This document shows positions 41,015 to 47,421 of a stretch of 47,421 bases of DNA, piece by piece; position 1 is the first letter of the stretch, and the number at the start of each line of letters is the position of its first letter. The translations under genes were made by a program, and so were the position numbers. Source of the DNA: Muribaculaceae bacterium. Its GTDB lineage: Bacteria; Bacteroidota; Bacteroidia; Bacteroidales; Muribaculaceae. The notes below the pieces were generated by a model. The model was not told the origin of the DNA and searched no databases. It worked only from the letters and a program-made list of their open reading frames with translations. The stretch covers positions 1 through 47,421 of the forward strand of contig JAEETL010000021.1 of NCBI GenBank assembly GCA_016290325.1. Reading direction: 5' to 3'.

Positions 41015-42049
41015 TTATTTTCCCTCGTTGCTGAGGAGGAAACGACGTTTTGGTGCAATGGCCTCGAAATCCTCTTTGGTGAGCGGCGCAACGCGGTTGA
41101 GAATGGCGGTGAGGCGCTGGGCGATCTTGTATTCAGTCGGTTCGCTCTCAGGGACTTGTTGTAGTAGCTCGGCCACTCTTAACTTGATGGCCGAGAATTC
41201 AAACACCATCGATGTGTTGAACCAAGCATCGGCATTGCTGGCAAATGGCAGGATCCACAGGTTCTCGCCACGCAGCACACCGGGCCACCATTGCAGGGTC
41301 TGCAAGGCGCTGGCACCGCGGCTGTTGTAGTCACGGTAGATGCGGCGCAACAGGCGGTTGTCGTGCTCTTCCAGACCTGATTTCGCACCATAATAGATGG
41401 TGGCTTGGGCCGTGACAAACAATCGGAATTTCATCTCTTCAGGTATATCGGGCACGAGCAGCGGGTTGAGGGCGTGCAGTCCCTCGAGGAAGAGCAGGCT
41501 GTTGCTCTCGAGCTTGAGGGTATTGCCCTGGTAGGTGCGCATGCCCTTGACGTAATCGTAGGTGGGCATTGAGACTTGGTCACCTGCCAGTAGGCTTGCC
41601 ACGTCCTGTCCTAGTTGCCTCACATCCAGCCCATAGAAAGACTCATAGTCAATGTCGCCATTGGGATCAAGGGGGCGCTTGTCCAGGTTGAGGAAGTAAT
41701 TATCAAGCGAAACGACGCATGGCTCGATGCCGTTGTCCTGAAGCATGTGGGTAAGGAACCGAGAAGTTGTGGTTTTTCCAGAACATGAAGGGCCAGCGAC
41801 GAGCACCACGCGCATACTCTCCTGGCGGAAACGCCGGGTGATTTCGGTGGTGATGCGCTCAAGGCGACGGCTGTGCTGGACCTCATCCTCGGCGATGAAG
41901 TCTGGAGCCATGCCTCTGGAGATGACCTCGTTGAACATCGAGATGCCATCCTTGCCCTGGGCTTCCATGTGCCTGATTTTTCCACAAAACTCCTCCAGTG
42001 ACATGTGATTGCCGCGGGGTTGTTCTATACTGGCTGTGATATCGATCAT
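41015..42049 (-). CDS. Uridine-kinase-like nucleoside kinase, short paralogue
   Basis: A 344-residue P-loop kinase with Walker A GPSCSGKTT near residue 87, LDNYFLNLDKRPLDPNGDID, a Walker B-like LFLEGLHALNP and the family block NRLLRRIYRDYNSRGASALQ. It aligns by eye with the C-terminal two-thirds of its neighbour (42152-43837), including spacing, but lacks that protein's N-terminal TGS and SAD-like domains; its N-terminal ~80 residues are different (SLEEFCGKIRHMEAQG). Predicted cytosolic phosphotransfer to a nucleoside is by family only. I chose the ATG at 42049. The pair lies head to tail, separated by 102 bases containing a terminator hairpin, so it may have its own regulation. Confidence 0.8.
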   Translation of the reverse strand: MIDITASIEQPRGNHMSLEEFCGKIRHMEAQGKDGISMFNEVISRGMAPDFIAEDEVQHSRRLERITTEITRRFRQESMRVVLVAGPSCSGKTTTSRFLTHMLQDNGIEPCVVSLDNYFLNLDKRPLDPNGDIDYESFYGLDVRQLGQDVASLLAGDQVSMPTYDYVKGMRTYQGNTLKLESNSLLFLEGLHALNPLLVPDIPEEMKFRLFVTAQATIYYGAKSGLEEHDNRLLRRIYRDYNSRGASALQTLQWWPGVLRGENLWILPFASNADAWFNTSMVFEFSAIKLRVAELLQQVPESEPTEYKIAQRLTAILNRVAPLTKEDFEAIAPKRRFLLSNEGK

Positions 42050-42109
42050 TGTCGTTTGTTTGATATGTTGTTTTCTTAGTTTTCTGTAAGTAGTACTTAT
42101 ATATGAGAC

Positions 42110-42142
42110 GTGGGCCCTATTGCGCAACGCAATAGAGCCCAC
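42110..42142 (-). terminator. Hairpin between the two kinase genes
   Basis: GTGGGCCCTATTGC (42110-42123) pairs with GCAATAGAGCCCAC (42129-42142) with one mismatch. On the minus strand it follows the long kinase gene by ten bases. Confidence 0.7.
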
Positions 42143-42151
42143 TTGGTTCTT

Positions 42152-43837
42152 CTAGTAATGAAAGCTGCTTCCGCCCAGAAATTCGCGCAGCAAGCTCGTG
42201 CTGGGAATATCTTTTTCGTCTAGGGGCTCGAAATAGCTCAAGAATTTTATCAGTCGTGATGCCTCGGCATATTCGGGCGTATTGCTGGGCACCTGTTCCA
42301 GGATGGGCAGCGCGTAATTTTTCATTACCGATAACTCGAATAGTAGCGAGGAATTGAACATAGCATCGGCGTTCTCGTGGAAGGGCATGATCCATTTGTT
42401 CTCGCCTCGTCGCACACTTGCCCATCGCTTGATGGTTTCAAGTGCTCCGCAACCCCTGTATTTGTGGTCGCGGATGATGCGGCGCAGCAGACGGTTGTCA
42501 TAGGTGCCGATCCAGTTGTGGTCGTCGATGCTGAGTGTGGTGAGGGCCGAGACAAAGAGCCTGAACTTCTGCTGCTCGGGGATGAGCGCCGTGAGTTCGG
42601 GATTCAGTCCGTGGATGCCCTCCATGAGCAGGATGTCGCCGTCGGCGAGTTTGAGGGTGTTGCCCAGATACTCGCGCTCACCTTTCTTGAAATTATAGGT
42701 GGGCATGGCGACTTCCTTACCTGCCAGTAGGTCGGTCACGTCCTTGTTGAACTGCTCCAGATCCAGGGCGTAAAGCGACTCGTAGTCATAGTCGCCGCTC
42801 TCGTCCCGTGGCGTGCGGTCGCGGTTCACAAAGTAGTTGTCCAGCTCGATGACCTTGGGCACGATGCAGTTGGTGATGAGCTGGATAGCCAGACGCTTTG
42901 ACGAGGTGGTCTTGCCGCTGGACGACGGTCCCGCGATGAGCACCACGCGCGCGCCGCCCTCGTGGTAACGGCGTGTGATCTCATCGGCAATTTGGATGAA
43001 GTGCTTGTTATGCAGTGCCTCGACGACGTTGATCAGAAGCGGGGCATAACCGCCCTGAATGGCACGGTTAAGCTCGCCCACGTCGCCCAGGCGGATGATC
43101 TTGTTGAAGTTGATGTAGTCGGTAAAAGCGTGGAAGAGTTTTGGTTGTGGCTCCCATTTCACTACCTGGTCAAGCTGGTTGCGGTCGGGCCCGAGCAGGA
43201 GCATCCCATTTTCATAGGGGATGAGGTCAAAGACCTTGAGCATGCCTGTCGAGGGAACCAGCGGTCCAAAGAAGCTATCGATGATGTCGTCAAGCTTGTA
43301 ATAGACCGTATAAAGCTGGTTGATGCTCTCAAGCAGGCGCACCTTGTCATTGAGTCCCTGTTTGCGGAACATCTCGATGACATCGGTCGTGAGCCGTTCG
43401 CGGCGTTTAAAGGGGATGTCGGCGTCGATGATTTCGGTCATGCGCTGCTTGAGCTGGGCGATGACCTCGGGAGTGAGAAAAGCCTCCTCGTGCTTGATTT
43501 GGCAATAATGACCGTTGCTGATGCTGTGCTGTATGCACAATCGCTTGCCGGGGAAAAGGTCGTTCACGGCCTTGTAGAGCACCATGCACAACGACCGGGT
43601 CATCACGCGGTAACCGGCATTATCGGTAATATCGATGAACTCGACATGCTTGGGAGAAAAGACGGGATAATGTAAATCCTCGACCTTATTGTTGACAAGT
43701 ACGCACACAGCATCACCCTTGAGACCCACCCTTGATTTGATGGTGTCATACACATCGATGAGTGCCTCTCCGCCGTCGATGTCTATGTACTCGTTAATGT
43801 TCTTGCAGAACACCTTGAGTTCATCGTACTTTTTCAT
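42152..43837 (-). CDS. Nucleoside kinase with N-terminal TGS and ThrRS/AlaRS-SAD-like domains
   Basis: A 561-residue three-domain protein common in Bacteroidales. Residues ~1-65 look like a TGS ubiquitin-like domain (LKVFCKNINEYIDIDGGEAL). The region to about 230 resembles the second additional domain of threonyl-tRNA synthetase (HYCQIKHEEAFLTPEVIAQL, DADIPFKRRERLT). The rest is a uridine-kinase fold: Walker A AGPSSSGKTTSSKRL, ELDNYFVNRDRTPRDESGDY, LLMEGIHGLNP and NRLLRRIIRDHKYRGCGALE. The combination suggests a link to tRNA or translation sensing, but the substrate is not proven. I chose the ATG at 43837 (MKKYDELKVFCK). It is divergent from the metallo-hydrolase gene. Confidence 0.87.
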   Translation of the reverse strand: MKKYDELKVFCKNINEYIDIDGGEALIDVYDTIKSRVGLKGDAVCVLVNNKVEDLHYPVFSPKHVEFIDITDNAGYRVMTRSLCMVLYKAVNDLFPGKRLCIQHSISNGHYCQIKHEEAFLTPEVIAQLKQRMTEIIDADIPFKRRERLTTDVIEMFRKQGLNDKVRLLESINQLYTVYYKLDDIIDSFFGPLVPSTGMLKVFDLIPYENGMLLLGPDRNQLDQVVKWEPQPKLFHAFTDYINFNKIIRLGDVGELNRAIQGGYAPLLINVVEALHNKHFIQIADEITRRYHEGGARVVLIAGPSSSGKTTSSKRLAIQLITNCIVPKVIELDNYFVNRDRTPRDESGDYDYESLYALDLEQFNKDVTDLLAGKEVAMPTYNFKKGEREYLGNTLKLADGDILLMEGIHGLNPELTALIPEQQKFRLFVSALTTLSIDDHNWIGTYDNRLLRRIIRDHKYRGCGALETIKRWASVRRGENKWIMPFHENADAMFNSSLLFELSVMKNYALPILEQVPSNTPEYAEASRLIKFLSYFEPLDEKDIPSTSLLREFLGGSSFHY

Positions 43838-43858
43838 AAAGTTGAGTTTTTGAAGTTG

Positions 43859-43866
43859 CAAAATTA
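43859..43866 (-). promoter_or_regulatory. Candidate -7 box (TAATTTTG) for the long kinase gene
   Basis: Minus strand TAATTTTG about 22 bases before the ATG. No clear -33. The divergent gene has TACCTTTA near 43930-43937 as its nearest match. Confidence 0.4.
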
Positions 43867-43968
43867 CTAAAAAATCCCGACTTGCTACTGAAATTATGAG
43901 GAAAAGTGCGTTAAATCGCAAAAAAGGTGTACCTTTAGCGGTGTGAAAGTTAAAAAACAAACTTTTTT

Positions 43969-44730
43969 ATGAACAGATTGATTTCTTTAGTTATGGCAAT
44001 GACGATTGTTGGCGCGATGTGCGGTTGCTCGGCTCAAAGTGGAGAGAGCGTTGAACCCGGTTGTGACGTGTTTAAGACAAAAAACGGCACAACAGTGAAA
44101 ATGTACTGTATCAAGCATGGCAGCATCAGGATGCAGGTGGGTGACAAGTGGATCTATGTGGATCCAGTGACCACAGCCGTGAAGCCCGAGACGGACTACT
44201 CTACCCTACCCAAGGCCGACTACATCTTGGTGACTCATGAGCATTTTGACCACCTGGATTCGGTGGCTATCAACCAGTTGAGCAAGGAAGACACGACGCT
44301 CATCACCAATGCCCGCTGTCATGAGATCCTGGGCGGCAAGGGCCAGGTAATGGCCAATGGCGACTTCCTTGAATTGCCCAATGGTTGGACGGTTGACGCT
44401 GTTCCTGCCTATAACAACTCACCCGAGAAACTGCAGTTCCATCCCAAGGGCCGTGATAACGGCTTTGTGCTGACGATAGAGGGCATGCGCATCTACATCG
44501 CAGGTGATACCGAAGACATCCCCGAGATGGCCGACATCAAGGACATTGACATCGCTTTCCTGCCCTGTAACCTGCCCTACACGATGACTCCCGAGCAGTG
44601 TTCACATGCCGCCACAATGATTAAGCCCGCAGTACTCTTCCCCTATCACTATGGCCAGACTGACATCCAGCAAGTTGTCAAGTTGCTGGAGGGAAGCGGT
44701 ATCGACGTGAGGATCAGGGACTACCAATAA
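43969..44730 (+). CDS. UlaG-like metallo-beta-lactamase-fold lipoprotein
   Basis: A 253-residue exported hydrolase. The signal peptide RLISLVMAMTIVGAMCGC ends in a lipobox (GAMCGC). The metallo-beta-lactamase fold carries the metal motif THEHFDHLD (HxHxDH, about residues 88-96), a later GDTEDIPEM with the bridging Asp, and the C-terminal FPYHYGQTD with a metal His. This layout is that of the UlaG/YycJ-like L-ascorbate-6-phosphate lactonase branch, but the substrate is unknown, and an exported location differs from cytosolic UlaG. It is monocistronic, divergent from the kinase gene, and ends at the strong hairpin 44770-44803. Confidence 0.85.
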   Translation: MNRLISLVMAMTIVGAMCGCSAQSGESVEPGCDVFKTKNGTTVKMYCIKHGSIRMQVGDKWIYVDPVTTAVKPETDYSTLPKADYILVTHEHFDHLDSVAINQLSKEDTTLITNARCHEILGGKGQVMANGDFLELPNGWTVDAVPAYNNSPEKLQFHPKGRDNGFVLTIEGMRIYIAGDTEDIPEMADIKDIDIAFLPCNLPYTMTPEQCSHAATMIKPAVLFPYHYGQTDIQQVVKLLEGSGIDVRIRDYQ

Positions 44731-44769
44731 AGACCTTAAGGGCTTTAAGGACCCTAATATACTAAAAAA

Positions 44770-44803
44770 CTGCCGCCGTGCCTGTTGAAGGGCGCGGCGG
44801 CAG
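44770..44803 (+). terminator. Terminator after the metallo-hydrolase gene
   Basis: CTGCCGCCGTGCC (44770-44782) pairs with GGCGCGGCGGCAG (44791-44803) with one mismatch, followed by CCGTTTTGTTG. Confidence 0.75.
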
Positions 44804-44845
44804 CCGTTTTGTTGCGGTTATCTTGAGTCAGATAGCTATAGTCTT

Positions 44846-44866
44846 TAACCTCTAACCTCTAACCTT
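44846..44866. repeat. Three-unit 7-base repeat (TAACCTY)
   Basis: TAACCTC-TAACCTC-TAACCTT followed by TAAACTT, in exact 7-base register, next to a strong hairpin, the same layout as at 6013-6057. Confidence 0.7.
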
Positions 44867-44871
44867 TAAAC

Positions 44872-44910
44872 TTCAACTCTGTCAAGCGGCAATCGCTTGA
44901 CGGAGTTGAA
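44872..44910 (-). terminator. Terminator of the second SusCD operon
   Basis: TTCAACTCTGTCAAGCG (44872-44888) pairs with CGCTTGACGGAGTTGAA (44894-44910) with one mismatch, seven bases after the SusD stop on the minus strand. Confidence 0.75.
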
Positions 44911-44916
44911 TAAAAC

Positions 44917-46638
44917 TTACCAACCGGGGTTCTGACCAATCTGCGGATTCAGGTTGCGCTGATCGTCGGGAATGGGGAACAGGTTGTACTTGGGATCCCA
45001 CTGGCGGGGAGCACCATTGTTGCTGCAGTTGATGTAACCGTCGGCGTCAACATCAATCTCACTATAGCTGATGTTGCCAGCCTCATATCCAGCAACGTAT
45101 GCACCACGGCACAAGTTGGGATTGTTGTCGGTGTCGAGCAACGAGAGCTTGTTCCAGCGCAGCAGCGACCAGTAACGGTCGTTCATGCAGTACATCATCT
45201 CGACGCGGCGCTCGCGGCGAACCTCCCAAATGATGGGGCTCACACCCATGTTGTTGGCGGGATCGGCCTCAACACTGGTATAGAGGTGGGGCATGCCCAC
45301 GCGGTCACGCAGCAGGTTGATGGACTTGTCAAGGTCGTTCTGAGTGATGCTACCCAGCTCAGCGCAAGCCTCGGCATAGTTCAACAGGATCTCGGCATAC
45401 CAGAAGATGGGAGCGTCGGTCCAGTTACCATAGGTGCTCTGACGGTTGGTGTTGTCGATCAGGTTGGTATCGAACAGATACACACCGTAGCCCGTCGAAG
45501 CGGTGGACTGAGCACCGCCAAAGCGGGCGTAGCCACAACCGGGGAATTGGAGAATCTTGTCCACCTGAGCGCTCAAGCGCGGGTCGCGGTTGGCCAAGAC
45601 GTTGCTGATGTCGATGTGGGGAGCCATGCCCAGACCCGAGTTATCGTCGAGGACAACAACGGTACCATGGTCGCTCTTGTCACAAGAAGTGGTAGCCAGG
45701 GGCTTACCGTCACGGAACAGGTAGCTGTCAAAGGCGTCCTTGGTCATACCGTTCACCTGGGTAGAACCGCAAGTGTAGTCGATAGTACCATGGGCTAAGG
45801 TGCTCTGGATGTACCTCTTGTACATAATCATCTCATTGTTACCTGCCAGGTCAAGCGAGTTGAAGTTAGCCTGATAGTTATCGTTCAGGCTAAAGTTGCC
45901 CGAGTTCATGATCTGCTCGCAAGCGTTCTTGGCCTCGGTGAGGTAACGGTTAGCGCGCTCATTGTTGTTGGTCACATACTTGCTGTAGTCGCCCTCATAG
46001 AGGCAAACCTCGGCCTTCATGGCCAGGGCAACCCACTTGTTGAAAGCGGTGCGCGAGTTGGCATTGTCGGTGATGTTGGAGCAAGCGAAGTTCAGGTCCT
46101 CAAGCACCTTGTCCATCACGTCGTTGCGGGGCTGACGGGGACCGTACAGGATATCCTCATCATTGGGGTCAAGCACCTTATCCACCCAGTAGCAGTCACC
46201 ATAGTTGCGAACAACCTTGTAGTGCTGCCATGCACGGTACAGGCGACTGATACCCAGCCAGTTGGCCTTTCTTGCATCGTTCATTGATGCAACGTTGGGC
46301 ACAGCGGCAATAAGGATATTGGCACGACGAATCTCAGTATAGGGAGTGTTCCATGCACCAGCACTACCAGGCACATTCATGTAAGTCCACTTGGTGATAC
46401 CGGTCGAGGCCTGGTCGTCGTTCAGCGTATTGAAATAGTAGTCACCACTGCCGCTACCATAACCCGTGAAGGTGTTATAGAAGTAGTTGGCGAACAGCTG
46501 GACGTTGGTCTCACTGGTAAAGTAGTTGTCCTTGGTAAACTGATCGTAGGGTTCAGTGTCGAGAACATCATCGCACGAAACCAACGAGAGCATGAAAACA
46601 CCTAGACCAACCAGTATAATTGATTTGAAAAGTTTCAT
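44917..46638 (-). CDS. SusD/RagB-type nutrient-binding outer-membrane lipoprotein (second locus)
   Basis: A 573-residue surface lipoprotein with lipobox LVSC (Cys22). The SusD N-terminal part (TEPYDQFTKDNYFTSETNVQ), helical repeats (ANWLGISRLYRAWQHYKVVR, WVALAMKAEVCLYEGDYSKY) and the C-terminal RagB block (AEILLNYAEACAELGSITQN, WEVRRERRVEMMYCMNDRYW) are all visible. It is clearly different in sequence from the first SusD, so the two loci probably take different ligands. It follows the second SusC-OmpA gene by 55 bases, the same order and spacing as in the first locus, and ends directly at a terminator with no third lipoprotein. No carbohydrate-active enzyme gene is adjacent. Confidence 0.93.
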   Translation of the reverse strand: MKLFKSIILVGLGVFMLSLVSCDDVLDTEPYDQFTKDNYFTSETNVQLFANYFYNTFTGYGSGSGDYYFNTLNDDQASTGITKWTYMNVPGSAGAWNTPYTEIRRANILIAAVPNVASMNDARKANWLGISRLYRAWQHYKVVRNYGDCYWVDKVLDPNDEDILYGPRQPRNDVMDKVLEDLNFACSNITDNANSRTAFNKWVALAMKAEVCLYEGDYSKYVTNNNERANRYLTEAKNACEQIMNSGNFSLNDNYQANFNSLDLAGNNEMIMYKRYIQSTLAHGTIDYTCGSTQVNGMTKDAFDSYLFRDGKPLATTSCDKSDHGTVVVLDDNSGLGMAPHIDISNVLANRDPRLSAQVDKILQFPGCGYARFGGAQSTASTGYGVYLFDTNLIDNTNRQSTYGNWTDAPIFWYAEILLNYAEACAELGSITQNDLDKSINLLRDRVGMPHLYTSVEADPANNMGVSPIIWEVRRERRVEMMYCMNDRYWSLLRWNKLSLLDTDNNPNLCRGAYVAGYEAGNISYSEIDVDADGYINCSNNGAPRQWDPKYNLFPIPDDQRNLNPQIGQNPGW

Positions 46639-46657
46639 AATTATATCTGTTTTTATT

Positions 46658-46691
46658 AGTTTCTAGTTTTAGTTTCTAGTCCCTAGTTTAT
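46658..46691. repeat. 7-base periodic AGTTTCT-type repeat in the SusC-SusD gap
   Basis: AGTTTCT, AGTTTT, AGTTTCT, AGTCCCT, AGTTTAT: four of five units are 7 bases. It takes up most of the 55-base gap between the second SusC and SusD genes. Confidence 0.6.
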
Positions 46692-46693
46692 AA

Positions 46694-47421
46694 TTATTTC
46701 ACGGTGATCTCGCAGATGGATACGCGGTTCCAGCTCAGTTCATCAAACATGTCGCTGATGCCCTGACCCTGGGCGTTGATGCGATTGGCATCGATACCAT
46801 ACTTCTTAACGAGCATATCCTTCACGCTGGCGGCACGGCCCTCAGCGAGCTTGATGTTGTGGTCAGCAGGACCATCCTTAGAGGCATAACCGTTGATGGT
46901 GCACTTTGCCTCGGGGTGGCTCTTCATGTAAGCGGCGATGCGCTCAACGTTGGGCTGCTGGTCAGCGCTGACGGCGGTCTTGTTCACGGGGAAGTGAACG
47001 AGGATGGTCATGTACTGCAGCGACTTGTCAATCATGCCGCTCTTGCTCTTCTGGCAGTCGTTCAGGTCCTTCTGGAGCTGGTTAGCGCGGTTGTTGGCAG
47101 CGTTGAGCTGGTTCTGCAGGTCAGCGATGCGGGCATTATAGCCATTCTCAGCATCGGCGAGCTGTGAGCGCAGGTCATTGATCTGAGCATTCAGGGCGCT
47201 GTTGTCAACATTACCGGCTACAGCAGTCTTGCTGCTGCTGCCGAAGGTCAGTTGCAGACCTACACTGTAGGTGCGCATGATAGGATCGGTACGACCCCAA
47301 ACTGCGTTACCATAGGAACCCACACCGGTGTTGATCTCGGGATCGAGACCGGTACCGTTGCTGTGGTTGATGATGTCGAACAGGTTGTCGGTCGAAGCAT
47401 AGATGCGCAGTTTCTCGATGA
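46694..47421 (-). CDS. 3' end of a second SusC-OmpA fusion receptor (cut by the window edge)
   Basis: The frame is open to the edge, giving 241 C-terminal residues. They begin within the SusC barrel end (EKLRIYASTDNLFDIINHSN, GLDPEIN), a stretch typical of SusC near its C-terminus, and the last strand is RTYSVGLQLTFG. As in the first locus, the protein continues: a coiled coil (NAQINDLRSQLADAENG, IADLQNQLNAANNRANQL), then an OmpA-like domain (MTILVHFPVNKTAVSADQQP, TINGYASKDG, RAASVKDMLVKKYGI, WNRVSICEITVK). The OmpA parts of the two genes share long identical DNA runs, for instance 32 bases at 46809-46840. Any start inside this fragment, such as the GTG at 47323, would be artificial. The SusD gene follows after 55 bases. 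Confidence 0.92.
   Translation of the reverse strand, partial: IEKLRIYASTDNLFDIINHSNGTGLDPEINTGVGSYGNAVWGRTDPIMRTYSVGLQLTFGSSSKTAVAGNVDNSALNAQINDLRSQLADAENGYNARIADLQNQLNAANNRANQLQKDLNDCQKSKSGMIDKSLQYMTILVHFPVNKTAVSADQQPNVERIAAYMKSHPEAKCTINGYASKDGPADHNIKLAEGRAASVKDMLVKKYGIDANRINAQGQGISDMFDELSWNRVSICEITVK

Overview
This window looks like chromosomal DNA of a Bacteroidales bacterium, with a gut Muribaculaceae/Prevotellaceae-like flavour; I cannot name the genus. The evidence is SusC/SusD outer-membrane pairs, DUF4294, a glycine-ended C-terminal sorting-like tail, a Bacteroidetes-type tryptophanase, and promoters of the Bacteroidetes form TTTG-N19-21-TAnnTTTG. Start codons have A-rich leaders with no clear Shine-Dalgarno. 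There is no phage, no insertion sequence and no CRISPR array. Both window edges cut a gene.

Layout. 1-4326: 3' end of a membrane-protein gene coupled to pdxB, then rubrerythrin, a BASS-family transporter and a hotdog thioesterase. 4383-7450 (minus): thyA-folA-lpxB, then two identical tRNA-Glu genes flanking rpsT. 7596-12777: recO; a LemA/TPM/TPM cluster (minus); an LpxL-type acyltransferase and an aspartate aminotransferase (plus). 12860-17667: a secreted beta-helix protein (minus), a Na/Pi cotransporter and an RsmF-like rRNA methyltransferase. 17668-19245: repeat-rich DNA around a winged-helix regulator and its coupled membrane protein, with duplicated palindromic candidate operators. 19246-30884: metG, a small unknown protein, an outer-membrane barrel, a DUF4294 protein, tryptophanase, a nadA-leuS-rdgB run and a SpoU-type methyltransferase.

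31331-37457 is the first of two SusCD loci: a 1231-residue TonB-dependent SusC-like receptor that continues past its last barrel strand into a coiled coil and an OmpA-like peptidoglycan-binding domain, followed by SusD and a third lipoprotein. 37458-44730 holds a hairpin-rich repeat island, a putative phosphodiester glycosidase, lgt, obg, two tandem uridine-kinase-like genes and a metallo-beta-lactamase-fold lipoprotein. The second SusCD locus enters from the right edge on the minus strand (SusC end 47421-46694, SusD 46638-44917). Its SusC has the same coiled coil plus OmpA tail.

The receptor-OmpA fusion, seen twice and each time next to a SusD gene, is the most interesting signal here. Both ends of a TonB barrel face the periplasm, so the fused domain would sit where it can bind the cell wall, which would make each SusCD complex wall-anchored. 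Secondary signals are the duplicated operator of the regulator/membrane-protein pair, 7-base periodic repeats in several intergenic gaps, and several families of long inverted repeats.
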